Shown in pieces: positions 11,881-23,382 of a stretch of DNA of 64,000 nt. The notes under the pieces were generated by a model. It was not told the DNA's origin, searched no databases, and saw only the letters and a program-made list of their open reading frames with translations. A program made the position numbers and the translations under genes. Origin of the DNA: Dendrolimus kikuchii (Eukaryota; Arthropoda; Insecta; Lepidoptera; Lasiocampidae); NCBI GenBank assembly GCA_019925095.2, contig CM034389.1:19579435-19643434 (forward strand), in the 5' to 3' direction. Within the stretch, counting starts at the first letter, position 1; the number at the start of each line of letters is the position of its first letter.

Positions 11881-13912
11881 CCCCTGGTAAAAAAAGGGCC
11901 ATAAAGGTTCGCGATTGGTTTGTGTCTCTTAAACGATGACGCAATCTAGAATGGGGCACGCTGATGTATAATATATCTTTTTCTTTAGTTATTTCAAGTG
12001 TCTTTGATTGTTAGGAAAAACGGACTCCAGCAAGATGTCCCTTCAGGACATTGAATAATGTTATTTTTTGTTGTATTTCAGTTATGTCGTATATACGAGT
12101 ACTAGACATGGGAATCGCGCCGGGCGGTGCCGCCAAGTTTATCTGGTGCGTCGCAGCGGCACGACGCGTTTTAACACATTAGTTGATTGTAAACAATTTC
12201 CGTACTGTTTTTATATTTATAAACAATTTAAGTATTTAAGAATGACTGCGCTTCTTAAAATCGTTAGGAAAATTGTTAGCATTCTATACGAATAGAAGAT
12301 CTCAGGCATGTCACAGCCGCCGTTTTTCAACGCGGCATCCATGTCTAGAATGTACTTCTTGTCCAATAATTTTTATCATAAATTATGTTAGACATTTTTG
12401 CCAACGCTATTAATGGAGACGCAGGCCCGGTTTAATTCCGATCCACGTATGAAGATTGATTGCGGCCACCCTGGGATTATTTTGTCAACACAACACATCG
12501 TCCTGTCTAAGGTGACGGTGCATTGCACGATCAGGACGTCCTTATTCGCTACACAATTCGCAAGATCGCAAGGAAACACAATATGTTAGGGTCACATGTA
12601 TTATTGTCATTTAATTTACCGGTGCATGACATTCGTTTTGCGACAGACGAAATTTGAATGTAACAGTTTGATTTATTGCTTATTTATTAAGAGTTGGTGG
12701 TCAAAGATCATGGGTGGATAAGACAGCTAATTTAATATAATCATTCATACTTGATATACATATATAAATGCGAACGAGACTTTTGTCTCTGGTTTTTGTG
12801 TTTTCTTTATAGCCTTTGGAGTGAACTAATAATCATTATAATATATAGGGTACGTTTTATTCGGGAAAATTGGATGATTTTTGCGGTTAATGATTTAGTG
12901 TTTTATGAAAGCACAACAATCACAAAAGAAAGGTTTCCGATCCTTTAATTTTTGTAGTAGTTCAGATACTAAACAGAAATTGCACAGTGAAAGAATACCA
13001 ACTTAGAGCAAACAAAGAATTATACTTTTGTGACCAGGTTTAATAAATACCTATATACATATTATATAGTTCAAAGTAAATTCTCGGGAAAAAATCAAGT
13101 AAATTAGTGATTAAACAATTTTCCTGTTAATTAGTGAATAAAATTAAATTCAAATAGGATTTATCAATGTATTATTAAAATTAGCGCAGGAATATGTAAG
13201 CTTTGGATAGACCAACAATACGCAAACGGTCCTAATGAGTGTTTACAATGTACATAATCAGGTAGATAATCCTACAATAAATTCATGTGCTATTCCAGAC
13301 TATAATTTATCTCTGTGCCAAATTTTATCCAGATCCATTCAGCAGTTTTGACGTGATTGTATAACAAAGTAGTAAGTATAAATTAAAGAGTGGACGCTAA
13401 AATATCACACTATTATCATTTTTTAAAAATATTATGATAAAAATAATTTTAGTATTTGTTTAAACAATAATTGATACGATACTTGACTCATTTATGACGT
13501 CATAACTGACTATTTTCGTACAAAATCTAGAGGGCTTCGGCGTTTTAAGATGTTAAAAAATGTCCCAATTGACATGAGTGTCAATTACCCTATTGTGTCG
13601 GCCGGGGAAAGCCTAAATGATTAATAACCAAGCACGTTGAATTTCACACAATGTGTAGCAGATCAAAATGGCAAAAACCTAATAGTAGCCGAAGACAATA
13701 TTTGTCAGGAAGAAATATGAAGACTTATCGTCTTATTCAAAATCAAAATCAAAAATCATTTATTGAATAAAACATAATTCACAATTTTTGAAGCTCATTG
13801 GTCCCCAAACTAGGTCGACCTGTATTTCGAGGACCTCCTTCCTAATTGGTATAATTCTGATTGTGAAATTATTAATTACAGTTACATTCATTTAAAAGGA
13901 AAATAAAGAAAT
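11881..13912. other. Non-coding DNA with small unresolved frames
   Basis: At 12070-12081 there is an acceptor-like sequence (TTGTTGTATTTCAG), followed by a GC-richer stretch open in one frame to 12295. A partly inverted echo (tctagacatgg) lies near 12338-12352, so this may be a MITE or SINE rather than an exon. At 12388-12589 both strands are open for 63 codons without recognisable motifs. A 'tcaaaatcaaaatc' retroposon-like run with a degraded LINE tail occupies 13735-13850. No gene can be supported. Confidence 0.4.
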
Positions 13913-13965
13913 ATGTGCGTGCGTGCGAGCGTGCGAGCGTGCGTGCGTGCGTGCGTACGTGCGTG

Positions 13966-13999
<34 letters not shown>

Positions 14000-14023
14000 T
14001 GTGTCTGTGGGTGTGTGCATTGT

Positions 14024-14057
<34 letters not shown>
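13913..14057. repeat. Compound microsatellite (GTGC/GCGA, GT, TA)
   Basis: A GTGC-rich run at about 13916-13970 is followed by CG, then GT repeats at about 13980-14004, then TA repeats at about 14027-14057. The long open frames reading through it on both strands, with runs of RA, VC, TH or IY, are products of the repeat and not genes. Confidence 0.95.
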
Positions 14058-14059
<2 letters not shown>

Positions 14060-14075
14060 TCTTTCTTTCTTCTTT

Positions 14076-14390
14076 TTATCCATGCAGAAACGGAGAAAGA
14101 ATACAATTTCCTGCGGCCGGGCGGCTAGTCGTAAGAGGCGACAAAACAACCCACAGCCAGGTGGTAGGGTATTTGCCCGACCGGATGGATACCACCCCTG
14201 GTCTAGAGTATGCCACCATAACAACCTTGAATTGTGTTCCGGCATTAGTGACCAGGTTCCAGTCTCCCTTAAGAAGCAGCAGCGCATTTGTAGCACCTTT
14301 GGTGTTGTAAATGTCCATAGGCGCTGGTAATCGCTTTCCACCCCGTGGGCCGTCTGTCTGTCTGCAGAACTCGTACAATAAAAAAAATTC
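14076..14390 (+). repeat. SINE-like family A, full copy
   Basis: This is one of the best copies. The 5' block is 'tccatgcagaaacggagaaa', followed by 'cctgcggccgggcggc', 'aacaacccacagccaggtgg' and 'gtgttccggcattagtgacc'. It ends with 'tctgcagaactcgtacaata' and seven or more A. The A-rich end indicates retroposition. The internal sequence has no catalytic protein motif, so this is a SINE or the 3' piece of a LINE. Frames of 100-149 residues across it are not genes. Confidence 0.8.
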
Positions 14391-14858
14391 TATGGTTTGA
14401 AGGTTTCTTTAAAATTCTTAAAGCGTCTCATTGCTTTTTACATTGATTCATTCAAATTCAAAAATTTGACGATCTTAAAATGTGCAATCACATTGTACCT
14501 ATTGAAAGAAAAAAGTTTGTTAGGCAGAAACTGTAGTTCTGTAGAGTTTAATGAGTAAAATCATAATCTGTGTAAAGCTCGTTGGCTCACACCATTGAGT
14601 TTTATAACAGCACTTGTTAAATTTCCTACTTAGCTAAGTATAATTTAGGAGCAAGGTTGCGTCTCTGAAATCAGAGGGACGATGTAGCGATGGCGAACTT
14701 CTACAGAGAACACAATACGTAGGTACTTTTAATATCAGAGCTAGGTCTCTATTACACTAAGTATACAAACTACATAGCTAACTGCTATCCTTTTATCACT
14801 TTTAGGAGCGATTAAGTCTGTATGGATTCTTTAAAAAAAATATGTTTATGTACTTTAC
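14391..14858. other. AT-rich DNA, no gene recognised
   Basis: Nothing specific was seen. Confidence 0.6.
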
Positions 14859-14973
14859 TGACAAGAGTTATGAATATCAAAGAAGCAAGTGAGGTGTGTA
14901 AGAATAAGCCTGAATGGCGCTCTGATGATCGTCCCTACCTCGCAAGGGAACTGGCGTGAAGTTATGTATGTAC
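14859..14973 (+). mobile_element. Short 5'-truncated LINE copy (same family as 16.3 kb)
   Basis: It matches the last 110 bp of the LINE at 16289-17619, coding for the end of the protein (KNKPEW..., RELA, stop) and finishing with 'gaagttatgtatgt'. The flanks carry ATGTACTTTACTG at 14848-14860 and ATGTACGTTACTG at 14968-14980, a probable 13-bp target-site duplication with one difference. This is a typical aborted target-primed insertion. Confidence 0.75.
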
Positions 14974-15944
14974 GTTACTGTCACCGCTATTTACTAAATA
15001 TGTATTCAATTATTTTATTTTAGGAAACTTTACACCTTATAGCAGAGAGGCGAGATTGCTAAATGGAGATTTATTTGCTTGAGCGTCATTAAATTATTAG
15101 TCAGTCAAGTCATTAAATTTAAATGATCATCGATGCTCTTCAATAACTCTTTCTACAAATATTATTGTTGCTATAGTATTGATTGTTATTGGAAACCTGA
15201 CACAATAAATTACGACAATTCATACAAAACAGATTCGCGAAGTCAACTAACATATTTATAATACATATTTGTCTAGTATTAGGCTAATTTTGAATACAAC
15301 GAAAGCGTGGATGGAGTGATATGTTGCATATCAAATGTTACCGTATTTTTTGTCCCATTATTATAAAATTCTAAAAATGTCATATCTCTACATTGAACCT
15401 ATTAAAAAAACAACTGGAATAAACTATATGAACGATGGAGAACACGATCCAATTTTGATTTTTTGTTTGTTTGTCCTGTTGTCTAGGAATCGCTCAAAGA
15501 GCCATGAATCTCTGTATTTGAAAACGGGGCCTTAAGATTGAGGATTGCTGTTAGGTCCGTGATGTCGTGCCAAGGCTCACACCCACGGCCATCTTTCCTA
15601 TTTTACGACTTCAACTGCATTTGTTGTCGCCGACATCCGTTGATTTACTGGCATCGGTACAATCGTATCCTTCACCGTTTCCCGTTTACGTGTTCTTGAA
15701 TATTAAATGTTTAAATTAAGTTTTCGTTTTGTGCTTTTTACGTTATGGCGCCTTTCACTGTAGTTGTAATGATGTATTAGATTCAATTTTATATAGAATT
15801 GATTTTGTGTTGTTAAGAGCAGATTTTTTTAAGATACGTACATATGTCATATTGTGCGTCTAAATATTAAAAATGTCTATAGTCTTTTGTCCATAATCCG
15901 AGGGCCCTTAATATAAATCATAAGTGTTAAAAGAAACATTACAT
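14974..15944. other. AT-rich DNA, no gene recognised
   Basis: A less AT-rich stretch at about 15545-15690 has no recognisable motif. The frame at 15335-15535 is unsupported. Confidence 0.5.
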
Positions 15945-16013
15945 GTATATATATATATATATATATATACATGTAATGTAATACATGTGTATATATATAT
16001 ATATATATATATA
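15945..16013. repeat. TA microsatellite with ACATGT palindromes
   Basis: Two TA runs are separated by TACATGTAATGTAATACATG. The outer part is self-complementary. It directly abuts the 3' end of a Helitron-like element. Confidence 0.9.
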
Positions 16014-16224
16014 CTAGCGGCCCCGGCAGACGTTGTCCTGCCTTTAAAAAATAAAATTCTAAAACCCGATTCCAGCGCCACCTACCGGATCCAAATGTAA
16101 ACTATCCTATCTTTCAAGTCGGATCAAACTGCACACGGTGTGCAAATTTGATTAAAATCGGTCAAGTAGTTTAGGAGTCCATTGAGGACAAACATTGTGA
16201 CACGAGATTTATATATATTAAGAA

Positions 16225-16228
<4 letters not shown>
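16014..16228 (-). mobile_element. Helitron-like element C, about 215 bp
   Basis: On the minus strand it ends in ...CGGGGCCGCTAG followed by T and starts near a 'cttaatatatataaatctcg' motif. It shares 'ccagcgccacctac' and 'aaaatcggt' blocks with the copy at 60563-60761. It has no coding capacity. A TA microsatellite (about 16230-16261) follows its 5' end. Confidence 0.6.
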
Positions 16229-16264
<36 letters not shown>

Positions 16265-16288
16265 TTATATATAGTGTTATAAAATAAC

Positions 16289-17604
16289 TGTTTGATCAGC
16301 ATAGCATTTAAAGTGTATGCGAAAATTATTGAAAAGAGAATGAGAGTGGTATCCGATGGATTACTGTGGGATGCACAAGGGGGCTTTAGAAATGGAAGGG
16401 GATATATGGATCAAGTTTTCTCGCTTCGCAATATCGTAGAGAAGCAGCTGGCTATGGGCCGGGAGGTTTTCTGCGGTTTTGTGGACCTAGAGAAAACATT
16501 TGACTGGGTTGTGCGGAAGGACCTCTGGGACATATTGCCCGGATATGGGATTAATGGCCAATTGATGCGTGCTGTGCAGTCCACTTACGAGGACTGTATG
16601 GCATGCGTGCGGGTGGATGGCAGCGTGTCGCCCTGGTTTGACGTCAATATTGCCGTCCGGCAGGACTGCGTGTTGTCGGCTTTGCTGTTCGTCCTGTACC
16701 TGGACGATTGTCTCCAGAGAATAAGATTGATGGATGTTGAGGTGCGGATGAGTGATCTAGTTGTAAGCACCTTGTTTTATGCGGATGATGACGTGCTTTT
16801 AGCCGAATCGCCCTCAGAACTGCAAACACTAGTCACAATGATGAAAGATGACTGTCAGGCGAGAGGCTTACATTTGAATGCGAAGAAAACAAAGGTTATG
16901 GTGTTTGAAAGAGAAGAAACCAGAACGAATGCAAGGATAATGGTCGATGATGTTATGCTGGAGCAAGTAAATGAGTTTGTGTATTTTGGAAGTGCTTTTA
17001 GCAGGGATGGAAGGTACACCGCTGATATAGAAAGAAGAGTGAATTTGGGGAATAGTGTGAATGGAGCGTTAGGTAAACTTCTAGACGCTAAGAACCTCAG
17101 CCAGAAGGCGCAGCTTGCTATACACAACGCGGTGCTGGTACCTACGCTCACTTATGGAAGCGAGAGTTGGGTATGGAAGAGAGAACATGAAAGTAGAGTA
17201 AAGTAGAGATGCGAGCACTGCGCAAAATCTGCGGAGTAACGCTCGCGGACCGCGTTCGTAATACCGAAGGAAGAAAGAGAGTTGGTCTGAAAGAGAGTGT
17301 CGGGGTGAAGGTAAGGAAAGGAATGCTCCGGTGGTTCGGGCACGTGGAAAGAATGCATGATGAAAGAATGACTAAACAGATATACAATGCAAAAGTGGAT
17401 GGATGCAGAAGTCGTGGAAGGCCACGACACACCTTCCATGATCAAATTGGTCATGTACTAGCAGAAAGTGATGTCAGGAGCCTTAAGAACAGACGAGCGT
17501 GCATGACAAGAGCTATGAATGTCAAAGAAGCAAGTGAGGTGTGTAAGAATAAGCCTGAATGGCGCTCTGTTGTTCGTACCTACTCCGCAAGGGAACTGGC
17601 GTGA
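16289..17604 (+). pseudogene. LINE reverse transcriptase, truncated and frameshifted
   Basis: The enzyme would copy element RNA into DNA at a nicked chromosomal site. The surviving part starts inside the fingers region. GGFRNGRG is at residues 30-37 of the fragment, counted from 16292. FVDLEKTFD has its catalytic Asp at residue 65. The palm motif usually RQGC.LSP reads RQDCVLSA at about 123-130, so Gly and Pro are both replaced. FYADD is at 162-166 with both Asp kept. TYGSESWVW follows, then a C-terminal region with RWFGHVERM and SRGRPRHTF. A stop at 17204-17206 results from a 4-bp loss relative to the sister copy at 30.5-31.0 kb, which reads ESRVNAVEMRALRK without a break. There is no endonuclease domain and no true start. 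The LINE clade is not assigned. Confidence 0.88.
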
Positions 17605-17619
17605 AGTTATGTATGTGTG
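16289..17619 (+). mobile_element. 5'-truncated LINE with 11-bp target-site duplication
   Basis: The element is bounded by perfect TATAAAATAAC copies at 16278-16288 and 17620-17630. It carries a reverse transcriptase fragment and ends with an ATGT-type tail (gttatgtatgtgtg) instead of poly(A). Target-site duplication, 5' truncation and a short simple-repeat tail together indicate target-primed insertion. The same family supplies the copies at 14859-14973 and 30480-31006, all sharing the 3' end. Confidence 0.9.
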
Positions 17620-17630
17620 TATAAAATAAC

Positions 17631-18690
17631 GGTAAGTGTAAAATTTCTATTGCAAATTCGAGTATAAAGCTGGACGGCGTCAAGTAACTCTTCTATTCCT
17701 GTTTAGACCGCTACCAAGTAGTATGTCTAGATAGTTATTGAATTTTAATTAATTTGCGAGATTTATAGCTTTGTTTTCTGGGAAATTTAGGTTGCCTGTA
17801 AGAGATAGCGTTAAGTGATAAGACAGCCTATTGTATTGTAGTAGGTAAAGTATTGTAAATATGATTTTTGTAATTGTTTCCATTGAAGTGTATCTATTGT
17901 TGATTGCAGTTTTGAATATTTATTATGATTGTAGTTTTTTTTATTCTAGTAAAGTCATATTTTTAAAGCTTTTTAATAATAGGTTAATGTATAAGTAAAT
18001 AATTAATATACTTATAATTAAAGTTTCTATTGCTTCGTACCTTAATACATTTTCCAATTAGAAACAGAGAGTTAAAGAACTAGTTTATAATAATTACATC
18101 CTGCTAATAAATGTAAGCACCATTTATTTATTAGGAAAGGAAACTAATTTGAAGGAATGAAAGTTATATAAATGTTGCAGTCTAAAGTAACATAATAATG
18201 AAGGAATGATATTTACGTGAATATAGACATTTATAAAGCATGAAAGCTTTAATAAACCTATAAATGAATACAGACTGGCGGATTTTATTTATCTGTAAAT
18301 GTGGTAGGTATATCATTAAAGAATGTGGTATATATACCATATCTACAGGGAAAGAAATCCAGGAAAAGTACAACAAAAACTCAATATTGTTATAATACAA
18401 GTATAAATTATTCACATTTTCATAATACATAAAAAGCGAAAAACATTTGAGCAGGACGATATGCTAAGGATTTCTCCCCATGTTAATAATAATTTAAGGC
18501 ATTACATTATGAAATGACAGTTAACTGCATTAAACTCCCTTAGAAATATCTAAATAAAACTACATATTTTGATTACGAGTCCGAAAAGTGATCGAAACCT
18601 AATACAAAAAAGATTATTAAATTAAAAACAAGATAAACATAATTCTAATTAAGTTCAGGCCATGGTGAAAATTTAGTTATATACAACAAC
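17631..18690. repeat. LINE 3'-untranslated remnant, then AT-rich DNA
   Basis: Around 17785-17870 the text 'ttaggttgcctgtaagagat', 'agcgttaagtgataagacag' and 'cctattgtattgta' matches similar stretches at 39.23-39.30 kb and 55.11-55.16 kb. It appears to be the 3' tail of one retroelement family. The remaining sequence to 18690 is AT-rich, with no gene recognised. Confidence 0.5.
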
Positions 18691-18738
18691 AACAATACTC
18701 TTTATTGTACACCAACTTAAAACAGTAACACCATACAA
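18691..18738 (-). repeat. Retroposon 3' tail fragment
   Basis: The stretch 'acaacaacaatactctttat tgtacacc' directly before the microsatellite looks like a reverse-oriented LINE 3' end with a CAA-repeat tail. It is tentative. The same element may resume at about 19030-19180. Confidence 0.35.
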
Positions 18739-19037
<299 letters not shown>

Positions 19038-19279
19038 AACATACACAACAAATTAATACATATTATGCAGTTAGCTAGTGCCCCCTCACAAGTCTGTTGA
19101 AACTATGGATCGATTTAACAGAGCGCACGTCTGCCGGAAATGCGTTCCAAAGATGCACGGAACAAACAGAAAACGATCGAGTATATATAGGATATAGGTA
19201 TAAGATATAGGTAGTATAGTATATATATATACATATAGATATATATAAATATCTATATATATCTATACTATAATAATAT

Positions 19280-19704
19280 TGATGCTCGGGACGAGCATAA
19301 CTACGAGGGAGATAGTGTTACAACCGAGGCATCGACAAAGGCAAATTCCACGTACAAATTTGTAGAAGCACATTTCTTTCCCGTCGGTCGTCGTCGTCGT
19401 TGAACTAATTGTAGTTCTTTTATGATCGTCTTCTTTTGTTTATTTATCGATTGGAATACGTTTATAGAGAACAAGCCATTGTTTATTGTACTCTTTTATG
19501 GCCGCTTGCGACCGAATCCTTAGCCAGGTATGGCAAATTAACTCGACTACGATACGGGCACATTGCATTTGTGCAGTATAAAACGATGGCCTGATTGAGG
19601 GAGGGGGGCAGTCGAGCGAGAACTACGATCAAAGCGAGACGTGTTTCAATTGTAACGTGTTTAATTCCAACGGCATTTTAATTCGAATCTCGCAACTCGT
19701 AACA
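19280..19704 (+). repeat. Solo LTR (425 bp)
   Basis: It starts TGATGCTCGGGACGAGCATA, ends GCAACTCGTAACA, and is flanked by ATAT on both sides (19276-19279 and 19705-19708), so TG...CA ends with a 4-bp duplication are satisfied. It contains a TATA box (TATAAAA at about 19577), with CAGTCGAGCGAGAA about 30 bp downstream as a possible start region. No internal domain of the retrotransposon remains nearby, which suggests recombination between the two LTRs. A diverged relative ends at 40989. Confidence 0.7.
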
Positions 19705-19803
19705 ATATTATAAACAGAAAAGATATGTATTTGTGTATGTTTACAACGAATAATCTCAAAGAGTACTGGATCAATTTAAAAGTTCTTTCAGCATTAGAAT
19801 GCT

Positions 19804-20272
19804 TTTTTTTTAAGGCGGGGGAAATGCGTTTCGAACATACCGGGTCCTTTGCTAGGGATTAGACCATAGTCGATCATGGAGGCATTCCACTGAGGGCAAT
19901 CTGAACAGTAATCGACCGTCATGTGTGGAGACTCGAACCGATGGACAAATGCCCAGGGGCTAATACTCCATTAAAACCACCCTCCTCTCATGTGCCTCGC
20001 GCTTATGGTAGGAAAGGCATGAGACTTAGAACGTAGTTACGCCCACGCCGATCCTAGCGCAAAAGTGCTTGAGAATGCTCCGGGAAGCAGTGCAAAGTCA
20101 CTTCGTCAACAAGGGTGAAGACTCCTCAGCTCCCTAGATGCTAGAGGGCCCCTGCAATGGTATTATTCAGGGAGGGAAGTCATGCGCATATCTGCGCCTC
20201 CGGGCTCCCGGCTGGCGCCGGCGCCTATGAGGAGGTGCATGAATACGCGCAATTCCCCTTCTCTCCCTATAA
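19804..20272 (-). mobile_element. LINE-type 3' fragment with 12-bp target-site duplication
   Basis: CATTAGAATGCT occurs at 19792-19803 and 20273-20284. The insert begins with a T run in plus-strand text, so its A tail is on the minus strand. The 469-bp GC-richer body has no recognised reverse transcriptase motif and is best read as a 3' untranslated part of a LINE or a SINE. The frame at 20157-20348 crosses its edge and is not a gene. Confidence 0.75.
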
Positions 20273-20374
20273 CATTAGAATGCTACACTTATCCCTGAGT
20301 AACATAAACTACAACTTCAAAAATGTAACCCAAGGTGTAAAAAATTAACCACCCGTGTGAATTCGGGACAGGGC

Positions 20375-21450
20375 GCTAGTCTACTATAATTATTAAAACA
20401 TTTTGAAATCTAAACTGACATGTTGCCGTCCTTTCCCCCTTCTTTCCATCCATATAAGATGGGAAGACGACATAAGAGAAGTTACATGGAGTAGGACAGC
20501 AAGGAAATGATTAAATACACGCTGAATAAATTAACATAGTTACAAAACAATTAATATAATTTAGGTTAGGTTGGTAATACTTGAGCAATAAAGACAAAAA
20601 GATTACTTAGGCCCGGTTCCTATATCTTGCCGACAGTTCATTTGCCTTACTATCAGTCAAAATTTGACATAAGCTTCATACAAGTAATATTAAAATTCAA
20701 TCGATGGTAAGTCCAGTGAGTGTATTAGTAAGATATACGAACAAGTTCAAAAAGCACAAAAATATATTTCAATATAAGCCATAGAAATAAGATAAGATGT
20801 AAAAATAGACAAAATAGTTTGTAAGAAATTTGTATCAGACGTAAGTACCATTTGAAAAGAGTAAATAAAGTAAAAAAGAAAAAGAGACAAAAATAAAAGA
20901 AAGAAATGATAAGGAGATAAAAAAGAAAAGCGAGAAAAGAATAAGAAAAATAAAAATACAAAAACCCCAAAAAGAATTAAAGCCCGGGTAATCCCGTGCG
21001 CTCGGAGGGAGGAAAAAAATGATAGTGGAACCGACCATAAATAAGGATTTGTTCATGCATGATTTGAATCAGCTAAATTTTTCTGTAATACAGCACATTG
21101 TTACATCATTCATTTATTTATCGCCACAGTATGTACATAGCATGAAAAACAATTGCTTTGTGCAGTCCGTCAGATAACCAAAGTCCCGAACTAGGATTCA
21201 ACCTGTAATTTTCGGAGTACTTTAGCAACTTTCAGTTGCAGTAGAATATATTATAAAATACAGCAAAGGCTTAAGTAAAAATAGCGAATGATGAAGGAAA
21301 ACAACGTGTGACAAGCGTGATAGGTATAGCGTCCCTTTTCTGTAAATGAGGAGGCTTGATCCCAGCAGTGGGTACTTTTATGGGCTAATACTAGTATTTA
21401 TCTGCTGTCGAAATTATATATTATTATTATTATCACTTATGATCACCAGC
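20375..21450. other. AT-rich DNA with a MITE end
   Basis: At 20620-20710 the text 'ggttcctatatcttgccgac', 'ttactatcagtc' and 'acaagtaatatt' matches a palindromic MITE family also found at 56.38, 56.88 and 46.77 kb. The A- and G-rich run at about 20850-20970 produces long aromatic-rich minus-strand frames that are compositional artefacts. Confidence 0.5.
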
Positions 21451-21869
21451 CTAACTTAATATTATAAATGCGCGTGTTAGTTTGTTCGTGACCCTTTCAC
21501 GACTTAACGATATTGATGATCTTTACGAAATTTTGCATACACGTTATCATGTGTATAAAAAAGGATACCTTTCATGAAAATGTAATGTTTCTGAAGAATA
21601 GACGTATATTGCCGAAAAGATGGTGCTGCGAACGCGGGTAATTGCTGTTGTAATTTATTAACAAATACATCGTCATGGCAACGCAATGACAACACAATTT
21701 AAATGTTTGTTCTCGTGGTTAGTTCCACCTTCGCTAGATGGCGTTACGGTAGTTTTGGATAAAAAATAGTTTTAAGATTTCTAAAAAGAACGCGTGGAAC
21801 TCCCGACAGTTGATCCTTTCTGTGTGCTAAATCTACATTAAGACTAACGAAGCAGCGGGCAAAAGCTAG
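21451..21869 (+). mobile_element. Helitron-like element E
   Basis: The 5' motif TTAATATTATAAATGCGCGT and the 3' end AAGCAGCGGGCAAAAGCTAG followed by T fit the lepidopteran Helitron-type consensus. Internal blocks (ttttgcatacacgtta, caaatacatcgtcatggcaa, tagatggcgttacggt) recur at 49655-50020. It has no coding capacity. Confidence 0.7.
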
Positions 21870-22733
21870 TATTTAATAAACACGATATTCTGTTTATTCC
21901 CAAGGTCATATAAAAAGAACAAACATCGATATAAAATTATTTTCCCATTTATATTTTAAGTTTGACCCTATGGAAAGTCATTTGTTGTTAAGAGAACTTT
22001 AAAGTGATCAGAGCAACTTTCATCAGTCGACCTTACAGCCAACTATGGTTTAGAATAGAATATACATTATAACTATTTGATATGTATGGAGTTCTATTAA
22101 ACGAAAATGAAGATTACATGTTGTGGATAATATTGAAGAGATTGTAACCTCCCACCTCATTATAAATCGGTCTTTATAAAGCGAACTCGATTTAACAACA
22201 CATGATTTTTTTATAATGATAATTATGTTATTACATCGAGATAAGTATTGAGAAATCATTAGTTAAAGTTACTCTCTAAGTAGAAGGAACTAGACAGACT
22301 AAATAAAATTAACAAGTTGCTTCCGGACGTTATTTCGGTTATTTCTGTGGCCTAATTTATAAAATATAATGACGTATAAATAGGGAAAGATTTCCTTTAT
22401 GTGACACCGAATAATCCACATTTGATAAGCATGGTGGATACACACACACACCGCCCAATTCCCTAAGATTGATAGTCTTGACTTAAGTACACTGAGTCGT
22501 TTAAGGCCTAATACTATAAACTGAACATCTATTCATTATATCCTATTGATTTTCTAAATGTTAATTATCTAATTTAATCAATTTGTACACGAGTAAATAA
22601 ATGCTTGGGGGAAAGAACAATTTGCTCTTGTGTTAGTTGACATCAGTAACAACGAGAGGCAATTAAGAAAGAAAATTATTTAGAAGGAGGGGAGTTTAGA
22701 CTTTGATCAATGATATTAGGGGTTTCTTCTAAT
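21870..22733. other. AT-rich DNA, no gene recognised
   Basis: Nothing specific was seen apart from a short CACA run at about 22440. Confidence 0.6.
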
Positions 22734-22935
22734 GGCCTCTGTGGTTGAGTGGGCTAAGCCTTTACTGACCCAGAGCAGCGAAACGCTTACATATCGGGTT
22801 CTATTTCTGGCATGGTAAATGTATTAAAAGACTCGTTTTTATTTTGTTCTAGGAATCGGAAATGGGCTTTCGAGAGGTTCGTGCTATATCACCCATAGTA
22901 GTAGGTAGCGTAATCTCTGTCTACCGATTAAAATA
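22734..22935 (+). repeat. tRNA-derived SINE-like element
   Basis: The head GGCCTCTGTGGTTGAGTGGG-CTAAGCC resembles a Pol III A box of a Leu/Ser-type tRNA. The B box (gggttctatttctgg) is decayed. Related copies start at 29379 and 53317. The body has no coding capacity. The 3' limit is approximate. Confidence 0.6.
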
Positions 22936-23382
22936 ATGGAGTTATTTGCATGGCAACAATGTTCTTCTTCTCATGTCTCCTTGTTCTTATATGTAAGAGC
23001 TCTCAAGCTGGTAATTTTTATAGTGCGCATAAATTTATTAAGACGTTATTTTCAATGATTTGATCCAATAAGACCTGTATACAATAAAACGTAAAAACTT
23101 GAGAGTGAATTGACCTGCGGCTCCATTTTTGTATGTTAGCCTAGCGACACACTTGCGGAACGTACCGCGCGGAAAGTTCAGCTGAGTACGCTCGTAGTGT
23201 TTTCTAAGGTACCTATCATCCAACAGGCTGGCGACCCATCTAATACACATTAGCAGAAATTACGCAGAGTTCGGGTTAGCGCCGTTCCTTCAGTCAATTT
23301 ATAAGCATTTTGGGATACACTCTTTACTTCGCAATTATTTATCTTATTCTTCTTCATTAGATAGGGTCATAGTTCTTTAATG
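22936..23382. other. No gene recognised
   Basis: The frame at 23038-23250 on the minus strand shows no motif. There is nothing else to report. Confidence 0.5.

Larger units (their letters stand above)
19262..20374 (+). mobile_element. Helitron-like element D carrying two later insertions
   Basis: The 5' end (TCTATACTATAATAATAT) starts at 19263, continues as attataaacagaaa after a solo LTR, and finishes as CAGGGCGCTAG followed by T at about 20369-20374. With both insertions removed the element would be about 210 bp, close to the 199-203-bp copies at 37696-37898 and 48320-48518. The order of events follows from the nesting: Helitron first, then LTR element and LINE. Confidence 0.7.

Noticed and set aside
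13892..14341. Open frames of 100-149 residues with TH, RA, VC and IY repeats
   Set aside because: They are translations of a GT/TA microsatellite and of the adjoining SINE-like repeat.
16585..17454. Several minus-strand frames opposite the LINE reverse transcriptase
   Set aside because: Antisense shadows of a clearly recognisable reverse transcriptase frame.
20725..21056. Phe/Tyr/Leu-rich minus-strand frames resembling a membrane protein
   Set aside because: They reflect an A/G-rich run on the plus strand. There is no start context, no motif, and two overlapping frames are equally open.
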